64,000 bases of DNA from Micromonospora echinospora (GTDB taxonomy: Bacteria; Actinomycetota; Actinomycetes; Mycobacteriales; Micromonosporaceae): positions 372,001 to 436,000 of the forward strand of contig NZ_LT607413.1 of assembly GCF_900091495.1 (NCBI RefSeq). The letters are read 5' to 3'. This document shows positions 52,400-63,120 of the stretch, in pieces; within the stretch, counting starts at the first letter, position 1; the number at the start of each line of letters is the position of its first letter. The translations under genes were made by a program, and so were the position numbers. The notes below the pieces were generated by a model that searched no databases, was not told the DNA's origin, and saw nothing but the letters and a program-made list of their open reading frames with translations.

Positions 52400-52436
52400 G
52401 CCCCCGCGCGCCCCGGAGTCCGGAACGCGCGGGGGC
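52400..52436 (+). terminator. Terminator hairpin after DUF349 gene
   Basis: An 11-bp stem (52400-52410 and 52426-52436) with an inner CCGG/CCGG stem, followed by TTCGTCGTC. Confidence 0.7.
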
Positions 52437-52556
52437 TTCGTCGTCCGTCGGCTCCGTCACCGGCCGGTACGGCCCGTCCGCCGTGCCGTCGACGGGTGCC
52501 CGTCGATCGGGCGCGGCGTTGACGGAGGTGCCGCCAATCGGGCGGCGCGGCGTTGA

Positions 52557-54275
<1,719 letters not shown>

Positions 54276-54287
54276 CCGTTCCTCCGG

Positions 54288-54322
54288 CGGCGGCCGTCAC
54301 CGGCTCCCGGTGACGGCCGCCG
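54288..54322 (+). terminator. Terminator hairpin after the GH5 gene
   Basis: A perfect 16-bp stem (54288-54303 and 54307-54322) with a 3-nt loop. It separates the GH5 and pectate lyase genes, which therefore have their own promoters. Confidence 0.7.
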
Positions 54323-54422
54323 TCGTACGTCCGGCGGGACCGATCGGCGGGCCCGGGCCAGGGGCACCGCGCCGGCGACCGACGGAATCGACACCAATCG
54401 GTGATCGACTTGTGACGCGGTG

Positions 54423-54451
54423 TTTACATCGGGGACAGGTTGTGCTTGTAT
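54423..54451 (+). promoter_or_regulatory. Candidate promoter of the pectate lyase gene
   Basis: TTTACA (54423-54428), a 17-bp spacer and TTGTAT (54446-54451). The last base meets the palindrome that follows, so a bound repressor would block it. Confidence 0.45.
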
Positions 54452-54470
54452 CAGGAAAGCGCTTACCTGA
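54451..54470. promoter_or_regulatory. LacI-family-like operator
   Basis: TCAGGAAAGCGCTTACCTGA is a 20-bp palindrome with one mismatched pair and a central AAGCGCTT, the pattern of LacI/GalR-type sugar regulators. It lies just after the candidate -10, 150 bp before the lyase start. Confidence 0.6.
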
Positions 54471-54619
54471 CCGGTCGAAGCGTAGTGCGGGAGCTGAAAA
54501 CGTTCAGCACGAGGACAAACCGTCCCCCCGGCCACCGGCCGACCCCCGACGTCGCCTTGGGCACGGCGTCCCACCGGTCCGCCGGCCGGGTGTCCACCGC
54601 TCCATGAAGGGAAGCAACC

Positions 54620-55618
54620 ATGCTCGCAGGACGGCGTCGCCTGACGCTGCTCGCCACCACCGCCGGCGCCACCGCGGCGCTGGTCACCGCCGGGATGCTC
54701 ACCTCCGTCACCGCCCAGGCCAGCCCCACCGCCGGCGCCGAGTCCGCCCCGCAGGCCGCCTCGACCGCCCTGGTCGGCTGGGCCACCCAGAACGGCGGCA
54801 CCACCGGCGGCGGCAGCGCCCCGACCACCACCGTCACCAACGCCTCGGCGCTGACCAGCGCCGTCGGCTCCAGCAGCGCGGCGGTGATCCGGGTCTCCGG
54901 CACCATCTCCTGCTCTGGGATGATCCGGGTGCGGTCGAACAAGACCATCCTCGGCAACCCGGGCGCGACCATCTCCGGCTGCGGTTTCACCGTCAACGGC
55001 AACAGCAACGTGATCATCCGGAACCTGACCTTCCGGGGCTGGGGCGACGACGCGATCAACGTCGAACAGTCCGCGAAGAACCTCTGGATCGACCACAACA
55101 CCTTCACCGACGGCAACGACGGCGCGGTCGACATCAAGCGTGGCTCGGACTTCATCACGGTGTCCTGGAACCGGGTCTACGGCCACGACAAGTCGATGCT
55201 GCTCGGGCACAGCGACGACAACGCCAGCCAGGACCGGGGGCACCTGCGGGTGACCTACCACCACAACTGGTTCGACGGCAGCAACCAGCGCCACCCGCGG
55301 GTCCGCTTCGGCAACCCGGTGCACGTCTACAACAACTACTACTACAACAACGGCGGCTACGGGGTGGCCTCCACCGAGGATGCCGGCGTGCTCGTCGAGG
55401 GCAACTACTTCGAGAACGTCGACGACCCGTTCCACCTCGGTGAGGGCAGCTCCGGGCCGGGCACCCTGGTCGCCCGGAACAACCACTTCGTGAACTCGGG
55501 CAGCGGGCAGGCCGGCGGCAGCGTCGCCAGCATCCCGTACTCGTACACGCTGGACAGCGCCAGCAGCGTCAAGTCGATCGTGACCGCCGGCGCGGGCGCC
55601 GGCCGGATCTCGGTCTGA
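54620..55618 (+). CDS. Secreted pectate lyase (polysaccharide lyase family 1)
   Basis: 332 residues from ATG. Signal peptide to about residue 34 (cut near AQA). The right-handed beta-helix is seen in repeated short strands; conserved parts are WIDHNTFTDGNDGAVDIKRG (calcium-binding Asp), YHHNWFDGSNQRHPRVRFG with the catalytic Arg region and NPVHVYNNYYYNN. It cleaves de-esterified homogalacturonan by beta-elimination with Ca2+. With the GH5 enzyme it forms a plant-cell-wall-degrading pair. Regulation by a LacI-type repressor is suggested by the upstream palindrome. Confidence 0.93.
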   Translation: MLAGRRRLTLLATTAGATAALVTAGMLTSVTAQASPTAGAESAPQAASTALVGWATQNGGTTGGGSAPTTTVTNASALTSAVGSSSAAVIRVSGTISCSGMIRVRSNKTILGNPGATISGCGFTVNGNSNVIIRNLTFRGWGDDAINVEQSAKNLWIDHNTFTDGNDGAVDIKRGSDFITVSWNRVYGHDKSMLLGHSDDNASQDRGHLRVTYHHNWFDGSNQRHPRVRFGNPVHVYNNYYYNNGGYGVASTEDAGVLVEGNYFENVDDPFHLGEGSSGPGTLVARNNHFVNSGSGQAGGSVASIPYSYTLDSASSVKSIVTAGAGAGRISV

Positions 55619-55631
55619 CCCGCAGCAAACC

Positions 55632-55664
55632 GGTCGGGGCCCGCGCGTGCGGCGGGCCTCGACC
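55632..55664. terminator. Bidirectional terminator hairpin
   Basis: A 13-bp stem with one G-T pair (55632-55644 and 55652-55664) between the convergent pectate lyase and miaB genes. Confidence 0.65.
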
Positions 55665-55667
55665 CTG

Positions 55668-57167
55668 TCAGTGCGCGGCGCAGCCGGTGGCCGGCGCGGG
55701 CGACGCGGCCGGCGCGCCGACCGTGGGCAGGCCGAGCAACACCCCGGGGGTACGCGGCGCGCGCCCCGCCTCGGCGGCGTCCCCGGCCCGGGTGCGCCGG
55801 TGCGACACCGGCTCGCCGTCGGCGTTGAGGTGGTGCGGGGCGGCGTAGGTGACCGTGGTGTGCACGATGTCGCCCGGCCGGATCGTGCCGGCCAGCGACC
55901 CCGCGTCGAAGTGCACCAGGCGGCCGTCGCGGGCCCGGCCGGACATCCGGCCGGTGCGCTCGTCCTTGCGGCCCTCACCGACGGCGACCAGCACCTCGAC
56001 GGTCTCCCCGACCAGCTTGCGGTTCTCCGCCCAGGTGATCTCCTCGACGCAGGCGATCAGCCGCTCGTAGCGCTCCTGCACGACCTCCTTGGGCAGCTGC
56101 CCGTCCATCGTGGCGGCCGGGGTGCCGGGGCGCTTGGAGTACTGGAACGTGAACGCCGAGGCGAACCGGGACTCGCGGACCACGTCGAGGGTGCGCTGGA
56201 AGTCGGCCTCGGTCTCGCCGGGGAAGCCGACGATGATGTCGGTGGTGATGGCCGCGTCCGGCATCGCCTCGCGCACCTTGGCGATGATGCCGAGGTAGCG
56301 CTCGGCCCGGTACGACCGGCGCATCGCCTTCAGCACGTCGTCCGACCCGGACTGCAACGGCATGTGCAGCGAGTGGCAGACGTTCGGGGTCTCGGCCATC
56401 GCGGCGATCACGTCGTCGGTGAAGTCCTTCGGGTGCGGGCTGGTGAACCGGACCCGCTCCAGGCCCTCGACGTCACCGCAGGCGCGCAGCAGCTTCCCGA
56501 AGGCGTACCGGTCGCCGAACTCGACGCCGTAGGAGTTGACGTTCTGCCCCAGCAGGGTCACCTCCAGCACGCCGGAGTCGACCAGGGTGCGGACCTCGGC
56601 GAGGACGTCGCCGGGGCGGCGGTCCTTCTCCCGGCCCCGCAGCGAGGGCACGATGCAGAACGTGCAGGTGTTGTTGCAGCCGACCGAGATGGAGACCCAG
56701 CCGGCGTACGTCGACTCGCGCCGGGTGGGCAGCGTCGAGGGGAAGACGTCGAGGGACTCCAGGATCTCCACCTCGGCGGCGGCGTTGTGCCGGGCCCGCT
56801 CCAGCAGCACCGGCAGGGAGCCGATGTTGTGGGTGCCGAAGACCACGTCCACCCAGGGGGCGCGGCGGACGATGTCGCCGCGGTCCTTCTGGGCCAGGCA
56901 GCCGCCGACCGCGATCTGCATCCCCGGGTTACGGTTCTTGACCGGGCGCAGGTGCCCCAGGTTGCCGTAGAGGCGGTTGTCCGCGTTCTCCCGGACCGCG
57001 CAGGTGTTGAAGACGACCACGTCGGGGTGGTCGTCGGCCTCCGGGGCGCGCACGTAGCCCGCCTGTTCCAACAGGCCGGAAATGCGTTCGGAGTCGTGCA
57101 CGTTCATCTGGCAGCCGTACGTACGCACCTGGTAGGTGCGCGGGCTGCCCACGGCTGCGGTAGTCAT
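55668..57167 (-). CDS. miaB: tRNA-2-methylthio-N6-dimethylallyladenosine synthase
   Basis: 499 residues. MiaB adds a methylthio group to i6A37 made by MiaA. The N-terminal UPF0004 domain carries three cluster Cys ([35 protein letters not shown]). The radical-SAM motif is [11 protein letters not shown], and a TRAM domain (about 380-445) ends the conserved part. The Ala/Pro-rich end with a final GCAAH is an extra ~50 residues. TACGCT lies 9 nt before the ATG, so the leader would be only 1-3 nt. Confidence 0.95.
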   Translation of the reverse strand: MTTAAVGSPRTYQVRTYGCQMNVHDSERISGLLEQAGYVRAPEADDHPDVVVFNTCAVRENADNRLYGNLGHLRPVKNRNPGMQIAVGGCLAQKDRGDIVRRAPWVDVVFGTHNIGSLPVLLERARHNAAAEVEILESLDVFPSTLPTRRESTYAGWVSISVGCNNTCTFCIVPSLRGREKDRRPGDVLAEVRTLVDSGVLEVTLLGQNVNSYGVEFGDRYAFGKLLRACGDVEGLERVRFTSPHPKDFTDDVIAAMAETPNVCHSLHMPLQSGSDDVLKAMRRSYRAERYLGIIAKVREAMPDAAITTDIIVGFPGETEADFQRTLDVVRESRFASAFTFQYSKRPGTPAATMDGQLPKEVVQERYERLIACVEEITWAENRKLVGETVEVLVAVGEGRKDERTGRMSGRARDGRLVHFDAGSLAGTIRPGDIVHTTVTYAAPHHLNADGEPVSHRRTRAGDAAEAGRAPRTPGVLLGLPTVGAPAASPAPATGCAAH

Positions 57168-57220
57168 GACGGTGACAGCGTATCCGGGCCGGACGGACCG
57201 GCCCGAACCGAGGAGGAACC

Positions 57221-57460
57221 ATGTGCCGGAGCATCAAGACCCTGCGGGAGCCGTACGTCCCGACGGTCACCGACGCGGACGTGCACGCCGCGGCGTTGCA
57301 GTACGTCCGGAAGATCTCGGGTTTCCGCGCGCCCGCCGCGCACAACGCCGCTGCGTTCGAGGCGGCGGTGACCGCCGTCGCCGCCGCCACCCGGACGCTG
57401 CTCGACCAGATCGTGGTCCGGGGCGCCAGCCGTCCCGGACCGTCCCCCGCCACCGACTGA
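57221..57460 (+). CDS. DUF2277 protein
   Basis: 79 residues from ATG, with gaggaggaa upstream. The family start [20 protein letters not shown] and the helical segment [15 protein letters not shown] are clear. The protein is small and cytoplasmic, with no enzyme motif; DUF2277 has helix-turn-helix-like character and no known role. It is divergent from miaB and converges on the next gene over a small hairpin (57525-57547). Confidence 0.9.
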   Translation: MCRSIKTLREPYVPTVTDADVHAAALQYVRKISGFRAPAAHNAAAFEAAVTAVAAATRTLLDQIVVRGASRPGPSPATD

Positions 57461-57554
57461 CCCGGGTCGCCTCCACCGCCGCCCGGTGCCCGGGCCGTCC
57501 CCGTTCCAGGTGTTCCTCGGCGATCCGCCCCGACGACGCCGGGGCGGCCTCCGG

Positions 57555-58034
57555 TCAGGCCGCCGCGAGCGCGGGCACCACCGAGTCGGGGGCCCAGCGC
57601 GAGCGGTGACACTGGGACCAGCCCCGGCAGCCCGGGTGGGACAGGGTGCACAGCCGCTGGTCGGTGAGTTGCTCGCCGTCGTCGGTCTCGCGGACCTCGA
57701 AGTGCACCGGACGGATCGTCCCGTCCGGGGTGACCAGCAGGTGCCGTCCGGCGTCGAGGGTGTCGTCGCGCAGCACGCAGGGGCGGTCCAACAGGCGGGC
57801 GAGCGCCGCCACGCTGGTGTGCTCGCCGAGCCCCTCGGGCACCCCGTAGCAGTCCACGACGGTGGCGAACTCCCCCGGCGCCTGCCACACGTCACAGATC
57901 ACCGCGTACGCCGGGAGCCGACTGGGGTCGGCCGCGGCGAGCGGCATCACCACCCGACCGAGCGCCTCCGCCAACGCCGGGTAGACCTCCACCGGTCGTA
58001 CCCGGTCAATTCTCCAGCTCCACAGCTCGGTCAT
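57555..58034 (-). CDS. Conserved hypothetical protein
   Basis: 159 residues from ATG, with gaggaggc upstream. I do not recognise a family. It starts MTELWSWRIDRVRPVEVYPA and has several conserved-looking parts: LPAYAVICDVWQAPGEFATV, DDTLDAGRHLLVTPDGTIRP and a Cys/His-rich end (CTLSHPGCRGWSQCHRSRW) that might bind metal. No signal peptide or membrane span. Real coding is supported by codon bias, a good ribosome-binding site and the lack of competing frames. Confidence 0.65.
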   Translation of the reverse strand: MTELWSWRIDRVRPVEVYPALAEALGRVVMPLAAADPSRLPAYAVICDVWQAPGEFATVVDCYGVPEGLGEHTSVAALARLLDRPCVLRDDTLDAGRHLLVTPDGTIRPVHFEVRETDDGEQLTDQRLCTLSHPGCRGWSQCHRSRWAPDSVVPALAAA

Positions 58035-58217
58035 GCCGCCTCCTCACTGTGCTCGTCCCCAGGGGCCTCCGGATCGGGCCTTACTGACGATGGTGGAGGT
58101 GATTTGGCCCGAGGCGGGGGCAAGTTACCGGTCTGTGACCATTCCGGGCAAAATTTCCACGCCCCCGACCACGGGAGATGACGGAAACCTGACATTCCAT
58201 CAGGTATGGTGCCGCCG

Positions 58218-59204
58218 TCAGCGGAGGACGATCCGGTGGTCGCCTCCGGGGAGGAGCTCGCCGATCACGGTGGCACCGGGCAGCTCGCCGGCGACCAGCA
58301 GACCGCCGGAGGTCTGGGCGTCGGCCAGCAGCAGCCGGTCCTCCTCGCCGACCCGGCCGAAGTCCGTCCACGGGGTGACCCACTCCAGGTTGCGGCGGCT
58401 GCCGCCGCTGACGTAGCCGTCCCGCACCGCCTCCCGCGCCCCCGGCAGGTACGGCACCCGGGCGGCGTCCAGCGCCACGGTCAGCCCGCTGGCCCGGGCG
58501 AGCTTGCTGGCGTGACCGAGCAGCCCGAAGCCGGTCACGTCGGTGCCGCAGCGCACCCCCGCCGCGACCGCGGCCCGGGCGGCGTCCCGGTTCAGGGTGG
58601 TCATCGTCGCCACCGCCTCGGGGAAGCTCTCGCCGGTGGCCTTGTGCCGGGTGTTGAGCACCCCGACCCCGAGCGGCTTGGTCAGCGACAGGGGCAGGCC
58701 GGCCCGCCCGGCGTCCAGGGTGATCAGCTCCTCGGGACGGACCACGCCGGTCACCGCGAGGCCGTACTTCGGGCCGTCGTCGTCGACGCTGTGCCCGCCG
58801 GCCAGGTGGCAGCCGGCCGCCCGGGCCACGTCCTGGCCGCCGCGCAGCACCTCCCGGGCCAGCTCGATCGGCAGCGCCTCCCGGGGCCAGCAGAGCAGGT
58901 TGAGCGCGAGCAACGGGGTGCCGCCCATGGCGTAGACGTCGGAGAGGGCGTTGGTGGCGGCGATCCGGCCCCAGTCGTACGCGTCGTCGACCACCGGGGT
59001 GAAGAAGTCGGCGGTGCTGACCACGCCGGTCCGCTCGTCGAGCCGGACCACGGCCGCGTCGTCCCCGTGGTCCAGGCCGACCAGCAGTTCGGCGGTGCCG
59101 CCGGTCGGGCCGAGCCCGGACACCATCCGTTCCAGCTCGCCGGGTGGGATCTTGCACGCACAGCCACCGCCACGGGCGTACTCGGTCAACCGGACCGGTT
59201 CCAT
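58218..59204 (-). CDS. selD: Selenide, water dikinase (selenophosphate synthase)
   Basis: 328 residues from ATG at 59204; the in-frame GTG at 59207 is rejected because ggtgagg fits the ATG. SelD makes selenophosphate from selenide and ATP for selenocysteine and selenouridine. The N-terminal catalytic loop is RGGGCACKIPPGEL: Cys15 replaces the Sec found in some homologues, with Lys18. GLDHGDDAAVVRL, STADFFTPVVDDAYDWGRIA and the GTDVTGFGLLGHASKLARA segment bind ATP and metal. No selA, selB, selU or tRNA-Sec lies in the window. It is divergent from gluA. Confidence 0.95.
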   Translation of the reverse strand: MEPVRLTEYARGGGCACKIPPGELERMVSGLGPTGGTAELLVGLDHGDDAAVVRLDERTGVVSTADFFTPVVDDAYDWGRIAATNALSDVYAMGGTPLLALNLLCWPREALPIELAREVLRGGQDVARAAGCHLAGGHSVDDDGPKYGLAVTGVVRPEELITLDAGRAGLPLSLTKPLGVGVLNTRHKATGESFPEAVATMTTLNRDAARAAVAAGVRCGTDVTGFGLLGHASKLARASGLTVALDAARVPYLPGAREAVRDGYVSGGSRRNLEWVTPWTDFGRVGEEDRLLLADAQTSGGLLVAGELPGATVIGELLPGGDHRIVLR

Positions 59205-59377
59205 CACTGCCTCACCTTCCCCCGGCCGAAACCGGGCACCACCAGGGCCGGCACGCCTACCGCGCTGGTCGGCGGCCCTTTGCCCGGTTCGGGCCCGTCC
59301 GTCCGGACGCCGGAGGTGCCGGATCTCCGACTCGCGCCACGATAGCTGTCGGTGTTACCGCTCCGTGACCCGCTGAG

Positions 59378-59408
59378 TTGCGTTCTGCCATGCCGGCCCG
59401 CCTAGAGT
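59378..59408 (+). promoter_or_regulatory. Candidate gluABCD promoter
   Basis: TTGCGT (59378-59383), a 19-bp spacer and TAGAGT (59403-59408). The leader contains a hairpin at 59417-59436. The spacer is long. Confidence 0.4.
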
Positions 59409-59416
59409 TGCCCCAC

Positions 59417-59436
59417 CGGAGGTCGCCCGACCTCCG
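59417..59436 (+). other. Leader hairpin before gluA
   Basis: CGGAGGTC/GACCTCCG form an 8-bp stem with loop GCCC, early in the leader of the glu operon. Possible mRNA-stability or attenuator element. Confidence 0.35.
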
Positions 59437-59469
59437 CGCCCAGGCGATGACGAGGGACGGTGGACGACG

Positions 59470-60216
59470 GTGACGACGGGCGAACCGCTCATCGTGCTCG
59501 ATTCGGTCAACAAGTGGTTCGGTCCGCTGCACGTGCTGAACGACGTCTCGCTCTCGGTCGGCCGGGGCGAGGTGGTCGTGGTCATCGGCCCGTCCGGCTC
59601 CGGCAAGTCGACGCTGTGCCGTGCGATCAACCGGCTTGAACCGATCACCTCCGGCACGATCACCTTCGACGGGCAGCCGCTGCCCGCCGAGGGCAAGGCA
59701 CTGGCGAAGCTGCGCAGCGAGGTCGGCATGGTCTTCCAGTCGTTCAACCTCTTCGCGCACAAGACGATCCTGGAGAACGTCACCCTCGGCCCGATCAAGG
59801 TCCGCAAGGAGAAGCCGGCCGCCGTCCGGGAACGGGCGATGGCGCTGCTCGACCGGGTCGGCATCGCGAACCAGGCGGACAAGTTCCCGGCCCAGCTCTC
59901 CGGCGGCCAGCAGCAGCGCGCGGCGATCGCCCGCGCCCTGGCCATGCAGCCCAAGGCGATGCTCTTCGACGAGCCCACCAGCGCGCTGGACCCGGAGATG
60001 GTCGGTGAGGTGCTGGAGGTGATGACCTCGCTGGCCCGCGACGGCATGACGATGGTCGTGGTCACCCACGAGATGGGCTTCGCCCGGCACGCGGCCAACC
60101 GGGTCATCTTCATGGCCGACGGCCAGCTCGTCGAGGACGCCTCCCCGAACGAGTTCTTCGCCAACCCGCGCAGCGAGCGGGCCAAGGACTTCCTCTCCAA
60201 GATCCTCACGCACTAG
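59470..60216 (+). CDS. gluA: Glutamate-type amino acid ABC transporter, ATP-binding protein
   Basis: 248 residues from GTG at 59470. ATP hydrolysis drives uptake through the membrane subunits. Walker [16 protein letters not shown]-loop [12 protein letters not shown], signature [15 protein letters not shown], Walker [15 protein letters not shown] and the switch His in [10 protein letters not shown] are complete. The set gluA, B, C, D in this order matches the Corynebacterium glutamate system; near recA/recX too. Acidic or polar amino acids are the likely substrates. Confidence 0.93.
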   Translation: MTTGEPLIVLDSVNKWFGPLHVLNDVSLSVGRGEVVVVIGPSGSGKSTLCRAINRLEPITSGTITFDGQPLPAEGKALAKLRSEVGMVFQSFNLFAHKTILENVTLGPIKVRKEKPAAVRERAMALLDRVGIANQADKFPAQLSGGQQQRAAIARALAMQPKAMLFDEPTSALDPEMVGEVLEVMTSLARDGMTMVVVTHEMGFARHAANRVIFMADGQLVEDASPNEFFANPRSERAKDFLSKILTH

Positions 60217-60273
60217 GCGTCCGTCCGGAGCGCGCCGTTCCCCCGGCAAGCTCAGTCGAAGAAGGAGAAGATC

Positions 60274-61209
60274 ATGCGGTTCAAGCGCGTGGCGGCGGCA
60301 GCCATGATGGCGTCGCTCGCCCTCTCGGTCGCGGCCTGCGGCAAGGAGGGCACCCCGACCCCGAGCGGTGCCGGCAACTCCCCCGGTGCCGGCAACGCCG
60401 ACACCTGCGAGACCTCGGGTGTGACCTTCACCCCGAAGACCGACGCCGCCGTCACCGGCAGCCCCACGTTCGACAAGATCAAGAGCGCCGGCAAGGTCGT
60501 CGTCGGGGTCAAGTTCGACCAGCCGTTCCTCGGCTACAAGGACGCCCAGGGCACCCGCTGCGGCTTCGACATCGAGATCGCCCAGTACGTCGCGAGCACG
60601 CTCGGCGTCGACCCGGCGAAGATCGAGTACAAGGAGATCGCCTCCGCCAACCGGGAGACCGCGATCAAGGGCGGCGAGGTCGACTACTACGTCGGCACCT
60701 ACTCCATCACCGACAAGCGCAAGAACGACATCTCGTTCGCCGGCCCGTACTTCGTCGCCGGGCAGGACCTGCTGGTCCGCAAGGACGAGACCGCGATCAC
60801 CGGCAAGGACACCCTCAAGGGCAAGAAGGTCTGCTCGGCGACCGGTTCCACCCCGATCCAGAGGGTCCGGGACGAGGGGCTGACCGAGCCGGAGAACATC
60901 GTCGAGTTCAAGACCTACTCCGAGTGCGTCTCGCAGCTGCTCGACAAGAAGGTCGACGCGGTCACCACCGACGACGCCATCCTCAAGGGGTACGCGGCGC
61001 AGGCCAGCGGTGAGCTGAAGGTCGTCGGCCAGCCGTTCAGCACCGAGAAGTACGGCATCGGCCTGCCCAAGGACGACAAGGCGTTCCGCGACTACGTCAA
61101 CGACCAGCTGGAGGCCTCGTTCACCGGCGGCACCTGGCAGAAGATCTACGACGGCACGCTGGGCAAGTCCGGCTCGCCGGCCAGCCCGCCCACCCTCGAG
61201 CGGTACTGA
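60274..61209 (+). CDS. gluB: Amino acid ABC transporter substrate-binding lipoprotein
   Basis: 311 residues with gaagaaggag as ribosome-binding site. The lipobox LSVAAC (Cys22) anchors it outside the membrane. A family 3 periplasmic-binding fold follows: GKVVVGVKFDQPFLGYKD, RCGFDIEIAQYVASTLGVDP, YVGTYSITDKRKNDISFAGP and AVTTDDAILKGYA. The Arg in DKRKND is the expected carboxylate contact. It captures glutamate or a similar amino acid and delivers it to GluC/GluD. A hairpin after the gene probably protects its mRNA. Confidence 0.92.
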   Translation: MRFKRVAAAAMMASLALSVAACGKEGTPTPSGAGNSPGAGNADTCETSGVTFTPKTDAAVTGSPTFDKIKSAGKVVVGVKFDQPFLGYKDAQGTRCGFDIEIAQYVASTLGVDPAKIEYKEIASANRETAIKGGEVDYYVGTYSITDKRKNDISFAGPYFVAGQDLLVRKDETAITGKDTLKGKKVCSATGSTPIQRVRDEGLTEPENIVEFKTYSECVSQLLDKKVDAVTTDDAILKGYAAQASGELKVVGQPFSTEKYGIGLPKDDKAFRDYVNDQLEASFTGGTWQKIYDGTLGKSGSPASPPTLERY

Positions 61210-61225
61210 CCTGCGTTCGTGACGC

Positions 61226-61257
61226 GGTGACGGGCGGGGAGTTCCCCGCCCGTCACC
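61226..61257 (+). terminator. Intercistronic hairpin between gluB and gluC
   Basis: A perfect 15-bp stem (61226-61240 and 61243-61257) with a 2-nt loop (tight), extendable past a bulge. As a partial terminator or stabiliser it would keep gluB mRNA more abundant than gluCD. Confidence 0.65.
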
Positions 61258-61283
61258 CGCGCTGAGGACTGAGAGCGAGAGGC

Positions 61284-61940
61284 ATGGGCGAGTTCTTCCG
61301 CGTCCTGACGGACAACAAGGACCTGTTCGTCGACGGCTTCACCAACACCGTCCAACTGTTCCTGAGAGCCGCCGTGGGCAGCCTCGTCCTCGGCATGCTG
61401 CTCGGCGCGATGCGGGTCTCCCCGGTCCCCGCGCTCCGGGCCTTCGGCGCCACCTACGTCAACCTGGTCCGGAACACCCCGTTGACCCTGGTCTTCGCGT
61501 TCCTCGTCTTCGCGGTGCCGAAGCTCGACGTCAACATCGACTACTTCGCCAGCGCGGTCATCGCGCTGACCGTCTACACCGCGGCCTTCGTCTGCGAGGT
61601 GGTCCGCTCCGGCGTGAACACCGTCGCGCCCGGCCAGGCCGAGGCGGCCCGGGCGCTGGGCATGACCTTCGGCCAGGTGCTGACCCTGATCGTGATGCCG
61701 CAGGCGCTGCGGGCGATGGTGCCGCCGATGATGAGCGTCTTCATCGCCATGTTGAAGAACACCACCATCGCCGCCGGTTTCTCGGTGCTGGAGGCGGGGG
61801 CCATCCCGGCGTACATGTCCGAGCGCGGTGAGCCGCAGTTCGCCGTGCTGCTCTGGATCACCATCGGCTTCCTGATCCTGATCCTGCCGCTGGTGGCCCT
61901 GCAACGAATCCTCGAGCGCAAGTGGGCGGTAGCGCGATGA
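61284..61940 (+). CDS. gluC: Amino acid ABC transporter permease
   Basis: 218 residues with about five membrane spans (FLRAAVGSLVLGMLLGAMRV, FAFLVFAVPKLD, WITIGFLILILPLVAL). The coupling loop AEAARALGMTFGQVLTLIVM, which meets the ATPase, is conserved (EAA motif). It forms the pore with GluD. The stop overlaps gluD by ATGA. Confidence 0.92.
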   Translation: MGEFFRVLTDNKDLFVDGFTNTVQLFLRAAVGSLVLGMLLGAMRVSPVPALRAFGATYVNLVRNTPLTLVFAFLVFAVPKLDVNIDYFASAVIALTVYTAAFVCEVVRSGVNTVAPGQAEAARALGMTFGQVLTLIVMPQALRAMVPPMMSVFIAMLKNTTIAAGFSVLEAGAIPAYMSERGEPQFAVLLWITIGFLILILPLVALQRILERKWAVAR

Positions 61941-62803
61941 CGTCGGTGCTCTACGACCTGCCCGGGCCGAAGGCCCGCCGGCGCAACGCGATCCTCGGCG
62001 TCGTCTCGACGATCGGGATCGTCGCGCTCGTCGCGTTCGTGATCTGGCGGTTCAACGAGACCGGCCAGTTCGAGGCGCGCAAGTGGGAACAGCTCCAGTA
62101 CGCCTCGGTGCAGCGGGAGCTCCTCGCCGGTCTCTGGGCCACCCTCAAGGCGGCCGGTCTCGCGACCGTACTGGCTCTGCTCTTCGGTGCGGTCTTCGCC
62201 AGCGCCCGGCTCAGCGACAAGTGGCTCCTGCGGACCCCGGCGACCTTCGTGGTGGAGCTGTTCCGGGCCATCCCGCTGCTGATCCTGATCTTCTTCGGCT
62301 ACTACGTGCCGTTGCAGTACGGCTGGTCGATCGACAAGCTCTGGGCGCTGGTCATCGGACTGACCCTCTACAACGGCTCGGTGCTGGCAGAGATCTTCCG
62401 CGCCGGCATCAACGCCGTACCGTACGGCCAGTCCGAGGGCGCTTACGCGATCGGGATGCGCAAGAACCAGGTGCTGCGGCTGATCCTGCTGCCGCAGGCG
62501 TTCCGGTCGATGCTGCCGGCGATCGTCAGCCAGCTCGTGGTGCTGCTCAAGGACACCGCGCTCGGGTTCATCATCACGTACCCGGAGCTGCTCTTCGTCG
62601 GCAAGCAGGTCGGTGGGCGACTGTCGTTCGGCCTGCCCTACGTGCCGACGTACCTCGTGGTCGCCGCGATCTACATCAGCATCTGCGGCCTGCTCTCCTT
62701 CTTCGCCTGGTGGTTGCAGCGCCGGTTGGGCCGGATGCCCCGGACCGCCGCCAAGGTGATGCCGGCCCAGGACACCGGAGCGGACGCCGCCCGGATGGTC
62801 TGA
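61937..62803 (+). CDS. gluD: Amino acid ABC transporter permease
   Basis: 288 residues from ATG overlapping the gluC stop. It is longer than GluC by an N-terminal arm before the first span (AILGVVSTIGIVALVAFVIW). The EAA loop is SEGAYAIGMRKNQVLRLILL, and about five spans follow the usual HisMQ pattern, including FVVELFRAIPLLILIFFGYY. The C-terminal tail is hydrophilic. It is translationally coupled to gluC. Confidence 0.92.
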   Translation: MTSVLYDLPGPKARRRNAILGVVSTIGIVALVAFVIWRFNETGQFEARKWEQLQYASVQRELLAGLWATLKAAGLATVLALLFGAVFASARLSDKWLLRTPATFVVELFRAIPLLILIFFGYYVPLQYGWSIDKLWALVIGLTLYNGSVLAEIFRAGINAVPYGQSEGAYAIGMRKNQVLRLILLPQAFRSMLPAIVSQLVVLLKDTALGFIITYPELLFVGKQVGGRLSFGLPYVPTYLVVAAIYISICGLLSFFAWWLQRRLGRMPRTAAKVMPAQDTGADAARMV

Positions 62804-62816
62804 ACCGGAGGAGAAC

Positions 62817-62865
62817 CACCGCCGAGGGGGGCGGACGGCTGAGCCGTCCGCCCCCCTCGGCGGTG
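62817..62865 (+). terminator. Terminator hairpin after gluD
   Basis: A perfect 24-bp inverted repeat (62817-62840 and 62842-62865), one of the longest in the window, directly after the glu operon. Confidence 0.8.
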
Positions 62866-63120
62866 TTCGCCGTCTGCCCGTCCCCGTAGCCGTGTCACCC
62901 CGGTGGCTGGATATCCGGCCTTACCGAGTCACCCGAGGTACCACGAGTTATTTAGGTGCGCTCGGTTATGTCACGAATACGGCAAGCCACTAGGCCGGCA
63001 GCCCACCCGACCAACATCATGAGGCGGTCGACAGCGAGGATCGTCAATGCATCGCGCGCCTTGGCGTCCTTCGGCGGATATCCACGACCACGCGACGGAA
63101 CCACAGAAACGGGGACAGCA
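62866..63120. other. Relatively AT-rich upstream region of the small secreted gene
   Basis: 255 bp with clearly lower GC content around 62900-63060 (for example GAGTTATTTAGG and GGTTATGTCACGAATACGG). A promoter for the gene at 63121 is expected here, but no hexamer pair stands out. No gene is seen. Confidence 0.4.

Noticed and set aside
59205..59469. tRNA-Sec gene next to selD
   Set aside because: No cloverleaf, TCA anticodon loop or TTC-containing T-loop could be found in either flank.
62890..63060. IdeR box suggested by TTAGGTGCGC
   Set aside because: Only one short half resembles the 19-bp consensus; the second half does not match.
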